The notes below the pieces were generated by a model that saw only the letters and a list, made by a program, of their open reading frames with translations, searched no databases and had not been told where the DNA came from. 64,000 bases of DNA from Labedella phragmitis (GTDB lineage Bacteria; Actinomycetota; Actinomycetes; Actinomycetales; Microbacteriaceae), in assembly GCF_004078635.1 (NCBI RefSeq), contig NZ_RZNB01000004.1, forward strand, positions 62,001-126,000. Direction: 5' to 3'. The translations under genes and the position numbers were made by a program. Each line of letters starts with the position of its first letter. The first letter of the stretch is position 1. Of the stretch, positions 36,898 through 45,325 are shown piece after piece.

Positions 36898-38478
36898 ATG
36901 AGCGCCTCGAAGAAACTCCTCGCCACGATCGGACTGTCGGCCCTCGTCGTCGGATCCGCGCTCACCGCGACGGCGGCGAGCGCCGCGACCGATGACTGCA
37001 CGCCCCTCCGGCAGGACGTCTTCCAGGCCGTCAATCCCGACTCGAGCCAGTCGCTCCTCACCGTGAGCGAGCGCGAGACCATCCGCGCTGCCGACGTCTG
37101 GGGCTTCACCGAGTCGCGCGGAGCCGTCTTCGAAGCCTCACCGAAGAAGAAGGACGGACTCGTTCCCGTCTACCGTCTCTACAAGGACGAGCGTTTCGTG
37201 TGGATCCCCGAGAAGCGCGGCTCGGACGAGATCGAGCGTGCACAGTCCGTCTTCGGGTGGGACCTGCAGAAGATCGACTTCTGGGCATCACCCACGCCGA
37301 TCGACTGCGGCATCGGGGTGCACCGCCTCTGGAACCAGGAACTGCAGACGTTCCGAATGGAAGCGGACTCGGCACGCGTCGAGGCTCTCCTCGCGGACGG
37401 ATGGCGCGATCAGGGAGCGCGGTTCTGGGTCGCCCCGAACGACGACGCGCCCACGCCGACACCGTCCCCCACGCAGAGCGATCCGGCACCCACGCCGACA
37501 CCATCGCCCACGCAGAGCGATCCGGCACCGACTCCCGCGCCGGAGCCGGAGCCCGAGCAGCCGACGCCCGGTCCGGTGCCGCCGTCCGAGTCGCCCGCCG
37601 ACGCCGACGGCACCTTCTCCCTCGCGATCATCCCCGACACGCAGATGGAGATGGGCCGCACCACGCGCTTCGCTCAGCGGAACGAGTGGCTCGTCGAGAA
37701 CAAGGAGGAGCTCGACCTGCGGTACGCGCTCCACACGGGCGATGTGACGAATTGGGGCGAGAAGGATCCCGCCCAGTACACGGTGGCGTCCGACGCGATG
37801 AAGGTCCTCGAGGACGGCGGCATCCCCGCGGCGATCGCGATCGGCAATCACGACACGAGCGCCGTCTGCCCCGGCGGCGCATCCTGCCCGGGAGAGAACC
37901 CGTCGATCACCATCCGTGACACCCCTCTCTTCAACGAGACGTTCCCCGCCACGCGTTACACGAACATCTCGGCGGTCTACGAGACGGGTCGCGTCGACAA
38001 CCAGGTGCAGATCTTCTCCGCCGGCGGCGCCGACTTCCTCATCCTGACGCTCGAGCTCTGGCCCCGCACGGAGGTCGTGGAGTGGGCGAAGGAGATCGTC
38101 GCCTCGCACCCCGGCCACAACGTCATCGTCAACACGCACTCCTACCTCGAGGGCGACGGGTCGATCATGCAGGGCGACGGCGGATACGGCGCCACCTCCC
38201 CGCAGTACCTCTATGACGAACTGATCTCGCGGTACGCCAACGTGAAGATGGTGTTCTCGGGCCACGTCGGGATGTCGAACCAGCGCACCGACGTGGGAGT
38301 GAACGGCAACCGGATCGCCTCCTTCCTCGGAGGCTTCCACAGCCCGCTCAATCCGGTGAAGCTCGTCGAGGTCGACGTCGACGCCGGAACGCTCACGGCC
38401 GAGGTGCACGTGCCGCAGACGAAGACGCACGAGTCGCAGTACGACGCGACGATCGAGGGCATCGACTTCATCGAGTGA
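36898..38478 (+). CDS. Secreted metallophosphoesterase
   Basis: Exported calcineurin-like phosphoesterase of 526 aa. Sec signal peptide (cleavage after TAASA, about residue 29); an N-terminal repeat-type domain (about 34-180, YRLYKDERFVWIPE... HRLWNQELQTF, DUF5648-like) that probably binds the cell surface; a Pro/Thr linker (184-239) built from two 39-bp repeats; and a catalytic domain with the metal ligands IIPDTQ, HTGDVTNW, GNHDTS, NTHSY and SGHVG. Substrate unknown; phosphodiester or phosphomonoester release outside the cell would suit the nearby Pho genes, but no PHO box is visible here. Confidence 0.92.
   Translation: MSASKKLLATIGLSALVVGSALTATAASAATDDCTPLRQDVFQAVNPDSSQSLLTVSERETIRAADVWGFTESRGAVFEASPKKKDGLVPVYRLYKDERFVWIPEKRGSDEIERAQSVFGWDLQKIDFWASPTPIDCGIGVHRLWNQELQTFRMEADSARVEALLADGWRDQGARFWVAPNDDAPTPTPSPTQSDPAPTPTPSPTQSDPAPTPAPEPEPEQPTPGPVPPSESPADADGTFSLAIIPDTQMEMGRTTRFAQRNEWLVENKEELDLRYALHTGDVTNWGEKDPAQYTVASDAMKVLEDGGIPAAIAIGNHDTSAVCPGGASCPGENPSITIRDTPLFNETFPATRYTNISAVYETGRVDNQVQIFSAGGADFLILTLELWPRTEVVEWAKEIVASHPGHNVIVNTHSYLEGDGSIMQGDGGYGATSPQYLYDELISRYANVKMVFSGHVGMSNQRTDVGVNGNRIASFLGGFHSPLNPVKLVEVDVDAGTLTAEVHVPQTKTHESQYDATIEGIDFIE
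37450..37527 (+). repeat. Two 39-bp tandem repeats in the esterase linker
   Basis: Units at 37450-37488 and 37489-37527 differ at only a few bases and encode PTPTPSPTQSDPA twice. In-frame, so copy-number change would alter linker length without breaking the gene. Confidence 0.85.
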
Positions 38479-38493
38479 TCGTCTGAGCCGCCG

Positions 38494-38531
38494 GGAGCTC
38501 GCCCCCGCTCGTCCGACCGTGGGCGGGCTCC
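38494..38531 (+). terminator. Hairpin after the metallophosphoesterase
   Basis: GGAGCTCGCCC pairs with GGGCGGGCTCC (10 of 11 bp, one wobble) across a 16-nt loop, 15 bp after the stop codon. Confidence 0.55.
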
Positions 38532-38552
38532 GTCGTCAGACAGGCATGAAAA

Positions 38553-38633
38553 GGGCCGGGCCGCAGAACGCCTCTCGGCGCGAGGCCGCTCGGAGCGGCT
38601 AAATGTGGAGCCCGGGGTTACTGCGGCCCGGCC
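38553..38633 (-). ncRNA. Compact structured element, possible small RNA or complex terminator
   Basis: Outer stem of 13 perfect bp (GGCCGGGCCGCAG, 38554-38566, with CTGCGGCCCGGCC, 38621-38633) enclosing two inner hairpins: GCCGCT-CGG-AGCGGC (38585-38599) and CCTC-7 nt-GAGG (38571-38585). On the minus strand the outer stem is followed by CTTTTC, so transcription is probably on that strand. It lies 118 bp past the 38751-39380 gene. It could be that gene's terminator or a separate RNA; no known RNA family recognised. Confidence 0.45.
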
Positions 38634-38750
38634 GAGATCCAGTGTAACGGGCCCCACGGTTCCTCGTTTCCGTGTTTGCGCTGCGCGAACACAGGCTGAC
38701 GAAAGCCGTCCGAATGACGACTCTCGCCCCGGTCCGACCGGTCCGACTCA

Positions 38751-39380
38751 TCAGTCGAGCGACTCCGAGCGCCACAACCGGGCGCACGACGTCAATTCTC
38801 CGGCGATGCTCGAATAACGGAGGGCCCGCCGGGTCAGCTCCGTCGAGCGCACGGGCTCGGTGACGTCGAGGTCGTCGGCGACCGACGTGCAACCCGCGCC
38901 CGTCACCCGGCAGAACGCCGCTGCACGGTCGAGGGCGACGGCGAAGTCGCCCTCGAAGAGCCCGCGCAGGATCTGGTCGGCGAGAACCGTGATCTCGTCG
39001 GGTCCCGTCGGAGCCTCTGCGCCCGCGACGATCGGGTCGATCGTCGAGCTGACGGCGACGCCGCGCTCGAAGTAGAAGGACGTCGAGACGGGGTCCTGCC
39101 GGATGAGGACGCGCAGCAGGTAGATCCGCCACAACGCACCCGGCAGGCTGCGAGCACTCGCGCGCGACCACAGCTCGGCGATCGCGTCGATGCCGTGCTC
39201 GTCGGTATAGGCGACGAGTCGGTCGACGATCTCGGCGTCGGGGTCGGCGCGGACGCGAGACAGCAGGGCGTGTGACGTCTCGTGCGCGATGCGGCTCGAC
39301 TCGGCCGGATCGATGCCGCCCTGGTACGCCTCGAACACGGAAGTCGGGAACATCGTCGGCTTGTGGAACTCCTCGGCCAT
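38751..39380 (-). CDS. Conserved actinobacterial protein of unknown function
   Basis: Cytoplasmic, helix-rich protein of 209 aa with no signal peptide or membrane helix. Recognisable stretches are FPTSVFEAYQGGIDP, SRIAHETSHALLSRVR, AIAELWSRASARSLPGALWRIYLLRVLI, the VVAGAEAPTGPDEI-like loop (DPIVAGAEAPTGPDE) and CTSVADDLDVTEP. I recall near-identical proteins across Microbacteriaceae with uninformative or wrong names. HETSH looks like a zinc-protease HExxH but lacks the second-spaced His, so no enzyme is claimed. Upstream on the other strand is tRNA-Lys. Confidence 0.75.
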   Translation of the reverse strand: MAEEFHKPTMFPTSVFEAYQGGIDPAESSRIAHETSHALLSRVRADPDAEIVDRLVAYTDEHGIDAIAELWSRASARSLPGALWRIYLLRVLIRQDPVSTSFYFERGVAVSSTIDPIVAGAEAPTGPDEITVLADQILRGLFEGDFAVALDRAAAFCRVTGAGCTSVADDLDVTEPVRSTELTRRALRYSSIAGELTSCARLWRSESLD

Positions 39381-39479
39381 GGCTGCGCCCTCCTGCCTCG
39401 TGACACGTACCCGTCAACGCTACTCCCGCTCGCGCGGCGTTCTCCCCCGCCGGTGTCTCACGGTAGATTGGGGAAACGC

Positions 39480-39552
39480 GGGCCTCTAGCTCAGTCGGTA
39501 GAGCAGCGGACTTTTAATCCGTAGGTCGTGGGTTCGAGCCCCACGGGGCCCA
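39480..39552 (+). tRNA. tRNA-Lys (anticodon TTT)
   Basis: Cloverleaf of 73 nt: acceptor GGGCCTC/GGGGCCC, D arm GCTCAGTCGGTAGAGC, anticodon stem CGGAC/ATCCG-type with loop CTTTTAA (TTT), T arm GTGGGTTCGAGCCCCAC. CCA not encoded. tRNA genes often serve as integration sites, but no integrase is present here. Confidence 0.98.
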
Positions 39553-39969
39553 CCCTGTACTCCCCCGGAATCACGCGGGGCCGACCCGGTCGCCCGGCTT
39601 TCGTGGCCTGCATGGGCACGCTTCGTTACGGCCCAGAGCGGTTCGGCTTCGAGGATCGTGTCCTCGCACACGTGCTGGGCGTCGTGGACCACTGACCTCG
39701 ACCTCGCAACCCAGGTATCGGTCCGGCGAGGATCGTCATCTGCCCTTCTCTGGCAGACTGGGTGGCGCTACGTCGGATCGCGTTTCTGCCCAACGGGCTC
39801 GACTGCGGCCCACGATCGTGCATGCAGCGCGCACTCCCGTCGGCTCATCCGCCGCAGCACTGGAAGGGTTCTGCGCCGACGAACCTCATGCTCGCTGTTG
39901 CCGAGATCCAGTCAAGCCGTTCCAGGCGGAACGTACGGCCATAGCGGTGCGATGATCGTGGAAGGGAAC
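39553..39969. other. 417-bp stretch without a recognised gene
   Basis: Short open frames exist on both strands but none has a ribosome site or family resemblance. Near the end, GTTCC-AGGC-GGAAC (39919-39932) is a small inverted repeat 38 bp before the next start codon and may be part of its promoter. Composition looks slightly less GC-biased than the neighbours. Possibly decayed acquired DNA next to tRNA-Lys. Confidence 0.4.
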
Positions 39970-40266
39970 ATGACAGAATCCGCAGCCCGAGGGCTCGACG
40001 AATGGGACGACGGTTCGACTCGTTCTCCACTCGCGCAACCACGAGAAGTGACCCGTCCGGAAATACACGACCGCTTCGGGCTCATCGTCGACGGTACGAG
40101 GTACCCTCTCGAGCTCGGCGTCGACATCGAGGACTTCAAGCGCACCATCGTGTCCACGACCCGGAACGGCGGTGGCTTCGTGACCATCCCTGGCATGAGC
40201 GGGAACTACTCGCTTTTTGTGTCGACCGGGCTCAATCTGCTCATCGTTCGTATGCCCCGAGATTAG
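39970..40266 (+). CDS. Orphan small protein, 98 aa
   Basis: Predicted soluble protein starting MTESAARGLDEWDD, with a compact C-terminal beta-rich part: RFGLIVDGTRYPLELGVDIEDFKRTIVSTTRNGGGFVTIPG...LNLLIVRMP. GGAAGGGAAC immediately upstream of ATG 39970 is a convincing ribosome site, and an in-frame Met 18 nt earlier is less favourable. No family recognised. The layout resembles small toxin-antitoxin or phage-derived proteins only in size; there is no partner gene, so no such function is claimed. Confidence 0.6.
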   Translation: MTESAARGLDEWDDGSTRSPLAQPREVTRPEIHDRFGLIVDGTRYPLELGVDIEDFKRTIVSTTRNGGGFVTIPGMSGNYSLFVSTGLNLLIVRMPRD

Positions 40267-40456
40267 CCTCCGCCCGCGTGAGCGCGTGTGGCGGGGCGCT
40301 GCGATTCGTTCGGCGACGCGCCCTCCCTCGGTCCCCGCGTCGTGAGGCGGGCCCTGTCACCGTCCGGCACGACGAGCGGCGCGCACGGCCTCGCGCCTGC
40401 CGGACTCCCCCGGACGGCGGAGGCGCGCAGCACGCGTGCTCCCTAGGCTGGGCGGC

Positions 40457-41284
40457 ATGACCGATGCCGCTCACGACCCCGCCACCCCGGACACCGTCGT
40501 CCCCCCGCCCGAACCCGCGCGGCCGAGCGGCGCATCCGCGCTGCTCATCCGCGGCTTGAGGAAGTCGTTCGGCGCGAAGGTCGCCGTCGAGGACCTCGAC
40601 CTCGACGTCCCGACCGGATCCTTCTACGGCCTCGTCGGCCCCAACGGTGCCGGGAAGACCACGACGCTCTCGATGGCGACCGGACTGCTGCGACCCGACG
40701 CCGGCACCATCGAGGTGCTCGGCACGGACGTGTGGCGGAACACGGTGAAGGCGAAGTCCCTCGTCGGCGTGCTGAGCGACGGCATCGCCCTCTTCGACCG
40801 ACTCACCGGAGAGCAACTCATCACGTACCACGGCCTCCTCCACGGCATGGATCGTGAGACCGTCGCGCAGCGCACGGGCGAGTTGCTCGATCTGCTCGAT
40901 CTGCGCTCCGCGGGCGGCACTCTCGTCGTCGACTACTCCGCGGGCATGACGAAGAAGATCGCCCTCGGCGCCGCGCTCGTGCACGCTCCCCGGCTCCTCG
41001 TACTCGACGAGCCGTTCGAGTCCGTCGACCCCGTCTCGGCCGCGAACATCCGCGACCTGCTCGCGGGATACGTTCGCGGGGGCGGGACGGTCATCGTGTC
41101 GAGCCACTCGATGGACCTCGTGCAGCGCATGTGCGACCACGTCGCGATCATCGGATCCGGGCGGCTCCTCGCCGCGGGGACGACGGACGAGGTCCGGGCG
41201 GGCTCGACGCTGGAGGACCGTTTCGTCGAGCTCGTGGGCGGACGACACCACTCGGAGGGACCGACGTGGTTGCGCACCTCCTGA
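40457..41284 (+). CDS. ABC exporter ATPase
   Basis: ATP-binding subunit of 275 aa of a two-gene exporter. Walker A GPNGAGKTT (about residues 61-69), a Q-loop region with LSDGIALFDRLTG, degenerate signature DYSAGMTKKIALG (YSxGM instead of LSGGQ, common in drug/lantibiotic-type exporters), Walker B LLVLDEPFESVDP and switch His VSSHSMD. Overlaps the permease gene by 19 bp. Confidence 0.9.
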   Translation: MTDAAHDPATPDTVVPPPEPARPSGASALLIRGLRKSFGAKVAVEDLDLDVPTGSFYGLVGPNGAGKTTTLSMATGLLRPDAGTIEVLGTDVWRNTVKAKSLVGVLSDGIALFDRLTGEQLITYHGLLHGMDRETVAQRTGELLDLLDLRSAGGTLVVDYSAGMTKKIALGAALVHAPRLLVLDEPFESVDPVSAANIRDLLAGYVRGGGTVIVSSHSMDLVQRMCDHVAIIGSGRLLAAGTTDEVRAGSTLEDRFVELVGGRHHSEGPTWLRTS

Positions 41285-42840
41285 GACTCCGTTTCCGACT
41301 CCTCCTCAACAGCTTCACGCGCAGCACGTGGACGCTCGTCTCGGCGATCATCGGCGCCGCGTGGGGATTGTTCATCCTCGTCGGACTCGTCGCCGGGATG
41401 ATCGCGCTGTCCTACGCCGAGCCCGTGTGGGTCTGGACGGTGTCCGTCCTCGCAGGGGGCGCAGCCGTGCTCGGGTGGATCGTGGTCCCCCTGCTCCTCC
41501 GCGGCGTCGATCAGTCGTTGAGCGTCGACAAGCTGCGCATCTTCCCCCTTCCTCCGAGGCGCCTTCTCGTCGCCCTCCTCGTCGTGGGGCTCCTCGGCGT
41601 CCCGGGACTCGTGACCCTCACCGCGGGACTCTCGACGACGCTCAGCTGGCTCGGACACCCCGTCGGCCTCGTGGCGGCTCCCCTCGCGGCTGTGCTCGGT
41701 GTCCTCACGTGCGTCACGGCGTCGCGTGCTTTCGAGTCGGTCGGCGCCTCCCTCGCGGCCGGCCGCCGTTACCGCGAGGTCATGGGTGTGCTCGTCTTCG
41801 TGCCGCTCCTCCTGCTCGGTCCCATCATCGGCGTCGCGGGGTCCTCCCTCGCCACGATCTCGAACGACCTTCCGGATATCGCCCGCACGATGTCGTGGAC
41901 GCCGCTCGGGGCGGCCTGGTCGATCCCCGGAGACCTCGTGCTGCGCCGCAACGGCGAGGCGCTCGCGAAGACCGGTATCGCCCTTGCGACGCTCGCCGTG
42001 TTCGTGCTCCTGTGGAGGCGCAGCCTCGCGGTGCTCCTCGTGACCCCGCCTCGCGCGAGCGGAGGGTCGGGCTCCGCGAAGGGCCTCGGCCCGTTCGCCT
42101 GGTACCCGGCGACGCCCACCGGCGCCGTCGCCGCCCGGACCACCGTCTACTGGCTTCGCGATCCCCGGTACGGCGGCTCGCTCATCATGCTGCCGTTGCT
42201 CGCGGTGATCGCGGTCTTCCTCGCGTCCACCGGATCCGACTGGTTCCTCGCGGCGCTCGGACCCGTCATCGCCGCGACCCTCGCGATCACCCTGTGCGCC
42301 GAGGTGTCGTACGACGGCACGGCCTTCGCGACTCATCTCTCGACGGGAGTGAGCGGGGTCGCCGACCGCGTCGGTCGCGTCATCACGCTCGGTCTGCTGT
42401 CCGTCCCGCTCGTGGGCGTCGCGACGGTCGTCCCCCTCCTCGTGCTCGATCGCGGCGAGCAGATCCCCGCGCTCCTCGGGATCGGTTTCGGCCTACTTCT
42501 CACGGGCTTCGGGGTGTCGAGCGTCGCCTCGGCCCGGTTCCTCCTCCCCGTTCCCGCGGCCGGAGAGAGCCCGTTCAAGACGCCGCCCGGTTCGACATTC
42601 ACCTCGCAACTCGGGATGTACGCGGCGTGGTTGATCGTGTTCGGGCTCGCGATCCCGGAACTCGCTCTCGGCATCGCGGCGATCGCCCTCGGGAGCGTCG
42701 TTCTCGGCGTCGCCGCGCTTCTCGTCGGCATCATCGCCGGCTCGATCGTCATGGTCGTGGGGATCCGTCAGGGCGGTGCGCTCCTCGAGCGGCGAGGCCC
42801 CGAACTCCTCGCGAGCCTGATGCGCGCGCGAGGCGCCTGA
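41266..42840 (+). CDS. ABC exporter permease
   Basis: Integral membrane partner of the preceding ATPase; 524 aa with roughly twelve hydrophobic segments (e.g. TLVSAIIGAAWGLFILVGLVAGM, LLVALLVVGLLGVPGLVTL, LVFVPLLLLGPIIGVAG, VVLGVAALLVGIIAGSIVMVVG). GTG start with GGAGGG 6-7 nt upstream, inside the end of the ATPase gene, so the two are translationally coupled. Exporter of unknown substrate. Confidence 0.85.
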   Translation: MVAHLLRLRFRLLLNSFTRSTWTLVSAIIGAAWGLFILVGLVAGMIALSYAEPVWVWTVSVLAGGAAVLGWIVVPLLLRGVDQSLSVDKLRIFPLPPRRLLVALLVVGLLGVPGLVTLTAGLSTTLSWLGHPVGLVAAPLAAVLGVLTCVTASRAFESVGASLAAGRRYREVMGVLVFVPLLLLGPIIGVAGSSLATISNDLPDIARTMSWTPLGAAWSIPGDLVLRRNGEALAKTGIALATLAVFVLLWRRSLAVLLVTPPRASGGSGSAKGLGPFAWYPATPTGAVAARTTVYWLRDPRYGGSLIMLPLLAVIAVFLASTGSDWFLAALGPVIAATLAITLCAEVSYDGTAFATHLSTGVSGVADRVGRVITLGLLSVPLVGVATVVPLLVLDRGEQIPALLGIGFGLLLTGFGVSSVASARFLLPVPAAGESPFKTPPGSTFTSQLGMYAAWLIVFGLAIPELALGIAAIALGSVVLGVAALLVGIIAGSIVMVVGIRQGGALLERRGPELLASLMRARGA

Positions 42841-43064
42841 TCTCCGGCGTCCCCATAGCGTGAGTGACACTCTCGTGTAAAGCCGAAGTCGAGGGCCGCT
42901 CGCCTTGTCTAGGCTCGGTCTCGTGACTGAGGGTGCGGTCGGCTCTGGCCCCCTTGTCGTCCCGTCGAACCCGAAGCGACGTGGAGAGGGTCCGGGAGAG
43001 CGCGTCGGGCGCCTCCCGGGCCCTCGTGCTCAATCCCGGTCATGACGGCTGGTCACGGCGGGTG

Positions 43065-43685
43065 TCAGGCGGGGCGCACGCCGGCGGCCGGCAGGATGAC
43101 GTGGTCGATGTTGCCGATGAGGAACTCACGGTTGACGGGCTTGCCGAGCATGAGCGCGCGATAGGCGACGAGCGCCGGGCCGATCGTGCAGAGCTGCTCG
43201 ATGTCCACGGAATCGGGGATCTCCCCGCGGTCGACGGCCCGTCGGAAGACGATGCGATTGGCGGCGGCTCGCGGCTCGACGAGCGCCTCCTGCGCCGCCG
43301 CGGCGAGTTCGGGACTGCGGGCGATCATCGAGACGATGCCCGCCATGACGCGGAGCTTTCGCTCGGCGTCGCGGATGTTCGGCGGCTTGATGAGGGCGAT
43401 GAGATCCCCCCGCAGCGTGCCCGTGTCGGGTAGCGCCTCGAGGTCGATCTCGCTCGACTTCATGCAGGCGACGGCGTCGAGCACCAATTCCGGCTTGGAC
43501 GACCAGCGTCGATAGAGCGTCGCCTTCCCCGCCTTCGCACGGGCGGCGACCATGTCGATCGTCATACCGTCGTAGCCGGTCTCGGCGAGCACGTCGAGGG
43601 TCGCTTCGAGGATCTCGGGGTCCCGCGTATGGTCGCGCTTTCGTCCGAGTCTCGGTTTCGGTTCTGCGAGGTCCGCCTGCTCCAC
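43065..43685 (-). CDS. TetR-family repressor
   Basis: DNA-binding repressor of 206 aa. N-terminal HTH: ILEATLDVLAETGYDGMTIDMVAARAKAGKATLYRRWSSKPELVLDAV, textbook TetR. The C-terminal ligand domain (GDLIALIKPPNIRDAERKLRVMAGIVSMIA) matches the TetR_C_16-type group. Divergent from an MFS drug transporter across 98 bp, so it most likely represses that gene and itself, released by a transported compound. Confidence 0.93.
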   Translation of the reverse strand: MEQADLAEPKPRLGRKRDHTRDPEILEATLDVLAETGYDGMTIDMVAARAKAGKATLYRRWSSKPELVLDAVACMKSSEIDLEALPDTGTLRGDLIALIKPPNIRDAERKLRVMAGIVSMIARSPELAAAAQEALVEPRAAANRIVFRRAVDRGEIPDSVDIEQLCTIGPALVAYRALMLGKPVNREFLIGNIDHVILPAAGVRPA

Positions 43686-43732
43686 TGCAGTCGCCCTCCT
43701 CTCCTCGTCATCGAGATTACCAGCGGGTAAAA

Positions 43733-43757
43733 TCCAGAACTGCCTATATCCGGAACT
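43733..43757. promoter_or_regulatory. Candidate TetR operator, 9-bp direct repeat
   Basis: TCCAGAACT (43733) and TCCGGAACT (43749), 16-nt period, in the middle of the TetR-MFS intergenic region. TetR sites are usually palindromic, so this is only a candidate. Confidence 0.35.
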
Positions 43758-43783
43758 CGACAGTACCGTATAGAGTGACGCTC

Positions 43784-45274
43784 ATGTCAGATTCCTCTTC
43801 CCCGGCGACGGACGGTCGTCGCTGGATCACCCTCGTCGTCGTCGGGCTCGCCCAGCTCATGGTCGTGCTCGACGCCACCGTCGTGAACATCGCACTCCCT
43901 GCCGCTCAAGCAGACCTCGGCTTCTCGGACGGCGAGCGCCAGTGGGTCATCACGGCGTACTCCCTCGCGTTCGCGAGCCTGCTCCTGCTCGGCGGTCGAC
44001 TCTCCGACCTCATGGGCCGCAAGCGCACCTTCGTCATCGGCCTCATCGGCTTCGCCGTCGCGTCGGCGCTCGGTGGCGCCGCGACGTCGTTCGAGCTCCT
44101 CGTCGCCGCGCGTGCGCTCCAAGGCGTCTTCGGCGCCCTGCTCGCGCCCACGGCCCTCGCCGTTCTCACCACGACCTTCGTCATCCCCCAGGAGCGCGCC
44201 AGGGCGTTCGGCGTGTTCGGGGCGATCGCCGGAGCGGGCGGCGCCGTCGGACTACTGCTCGGCGGCTTCCTCACGGAAGCCCTCGACTGGCGCTGGAACC
44301 TCTACATCAACGTCATCATCGCCGCGATCGCCCTCGTCGGCGCCTTCCTCTTCGTCCCCACCATCACCCGGAGCGGACCGCGGCCTCGACTCGACCTCCC
44401 CGGCACGGTGCTCGTCTCCGCCGCCCTCTTCGGACTCGTGTACGGCTTCTCCAACGCGGAGACGCAAGGGTGGGACGCGCCCGTGACGTGGCTCATGCTC
44501 GTCGGCGCCGCCGTGCTGCTCGTCGCCTTCGTGGCGTGGCAGCGTCGCGCGGCCCACCCGCTACTTCCGCTCTCGATCGTGCTCGACCGCAACCGCGGCG
44601 CCGCCTACAGCTCGGTGCTCATCGCGGGAGCCGGCATGTTCGGGATCTTCCTCTTCGTCACCTACTACCTGCAGACGACGCTCGGCTACTCGCCGATCCA
44701 GACCGGCCTGTCCTTCCTCCCGATGATCGGGATGCTCGTCGTCGCCGCTCAGGTCGGAACGAACGTGCTGGTTCCTCGACTCGGACCGAAGATCCTCGTG
44801 CCGACCGGAATGACCCTCGGCGCACTCGGCATGGTGCTCCTGACCTTCGCAGACGAGTCGAGCTCGTACGCCGCCTCGATCCTGCCGGCGCTCATGGTGC
44901 TCGGGACGGCGATGGGAACGATCATGCCGGCGTCCATGCAGACGGCGACCCTCGGCGTCGACCGCGAATTCGCCGGCGTCGCCTCGGCGATGGTCAACAC
45001 GAGCCAGCAGGTCGGCGGCTCCATCGGCACGGCACTGCTCAACACGCTCGCGGCGACGGCCGTGTCCGACTACCTCACGGATCACGCTTCCGTCACCCAG
45101 GCCGTCGGCGTACACGCCGCGATCGCCGGCTACTCGACCGCGTACTGGTGGGGCGCGGGGTTCTTCGCCGTCGGCGCCGTCCTCTCTGCCCTGCTCTTCC
45201 GCCGACGCGGACAGGGACTGTCGCTGTCGCACTCGCCCGCCGCGCAGTCGACCGAGCCCGTCGCGGCGCTCTGA
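43784..45274 (+). CDS. MFS multidrug transporter (DHA2, 14 helices)
   Basis: Proton-driven efflux pump of 496 aa of the EmrB/QacA group. Motif D1-type LAQLMVVLDATVVNIALPAAQADLGFS in helix 1, motif A LGGRLSDLMGRKRTF after helix 2, motif C GAIAGAGGAVGLLLGGFLTEALDWRWNLYINV. Start taken at MSDSSSP with GAGTGA upstream. Regulated by the divergent TetR gene. Exported drug unknown. Confidence 0.94.
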   Translation: MSDSSSPATDGRRWITLVVVGLAQLMVVLDATVVNIALPAAQADLGFSDGERQWVITAYSLAFASLLLLGGRLSDLMGRKRTFVIGLIGFAVASALGGAATSFELLVAARALQGVFGALLAPTALAVLTTTFVIPQERARAFGVFGAIAGAGGAVGLLLGGFLTEALDWRWNLYINVIIAAIALVGAFLFVPTITRSGPRPRLDLPGTVLVSAALFGLVYGFSNAETQGWDAPVTWLMLVGAAVLLVAFVAWQRRAAHPLLPLSIVLDRNRGAAYSSVLIAGAGMFGIFLFVTYYLQTTLGYSPIQTGLSFLPMIGMLVVAAQVGTNVLVPRLGPKILVPTGMTLGALGMVLLTFADESSSYAASILPALMVLGTAMGTIMPASMQTATLGVDREFAGVASAMVNTSQQVGGSIGTALLNTLAATAVSDYLTDHASVTQAVGVHAAIAGYSTAYWWGAGFFAVGAVLSALLFRRRGQGLSLSHSPAAQSTEPVAAL

Positions 45275-45325
45275 CGACGAGCGCCCGCGAGCGGCGGTGC
45301 GGGAGAGCCGCACCGCCGCGCGCCG

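Noticed and set aside
34896-37109. 737-codon frame reading sigK through the divergent fasciclin and esterase region
   Set aside because: Only the last 236 codons are the sigma factor; the upstream part is antisense of other genes. A clear AAGGAG ribosome site marks the real start at 35606.
38553-38633. Identification of the structured element as SRP (4.5S) RNA
   Set aside because: The size is plausible but the conserved apical GGAAGCAGC-type core is absent on both strands.
39480-40266. Mobile island integrated at tRNA-Lys
   Set aside because: No integrase, transposase or repeated tRNA end seen; only circumstantial.
41328-42863. 511-codon Arg-rich frame over the ABC permease
   Set aside because: Plus-one frame of a membrane protein with clear helices and translational coupling to its ATPase.
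42923-43045. Small frame VTEGAVGSGPLVV... of 40 codons between the ABC exporter and TetR
   Set aside because: No ribosome site, Arg/Pro/Gly-rich, no resemblance to a known protein.
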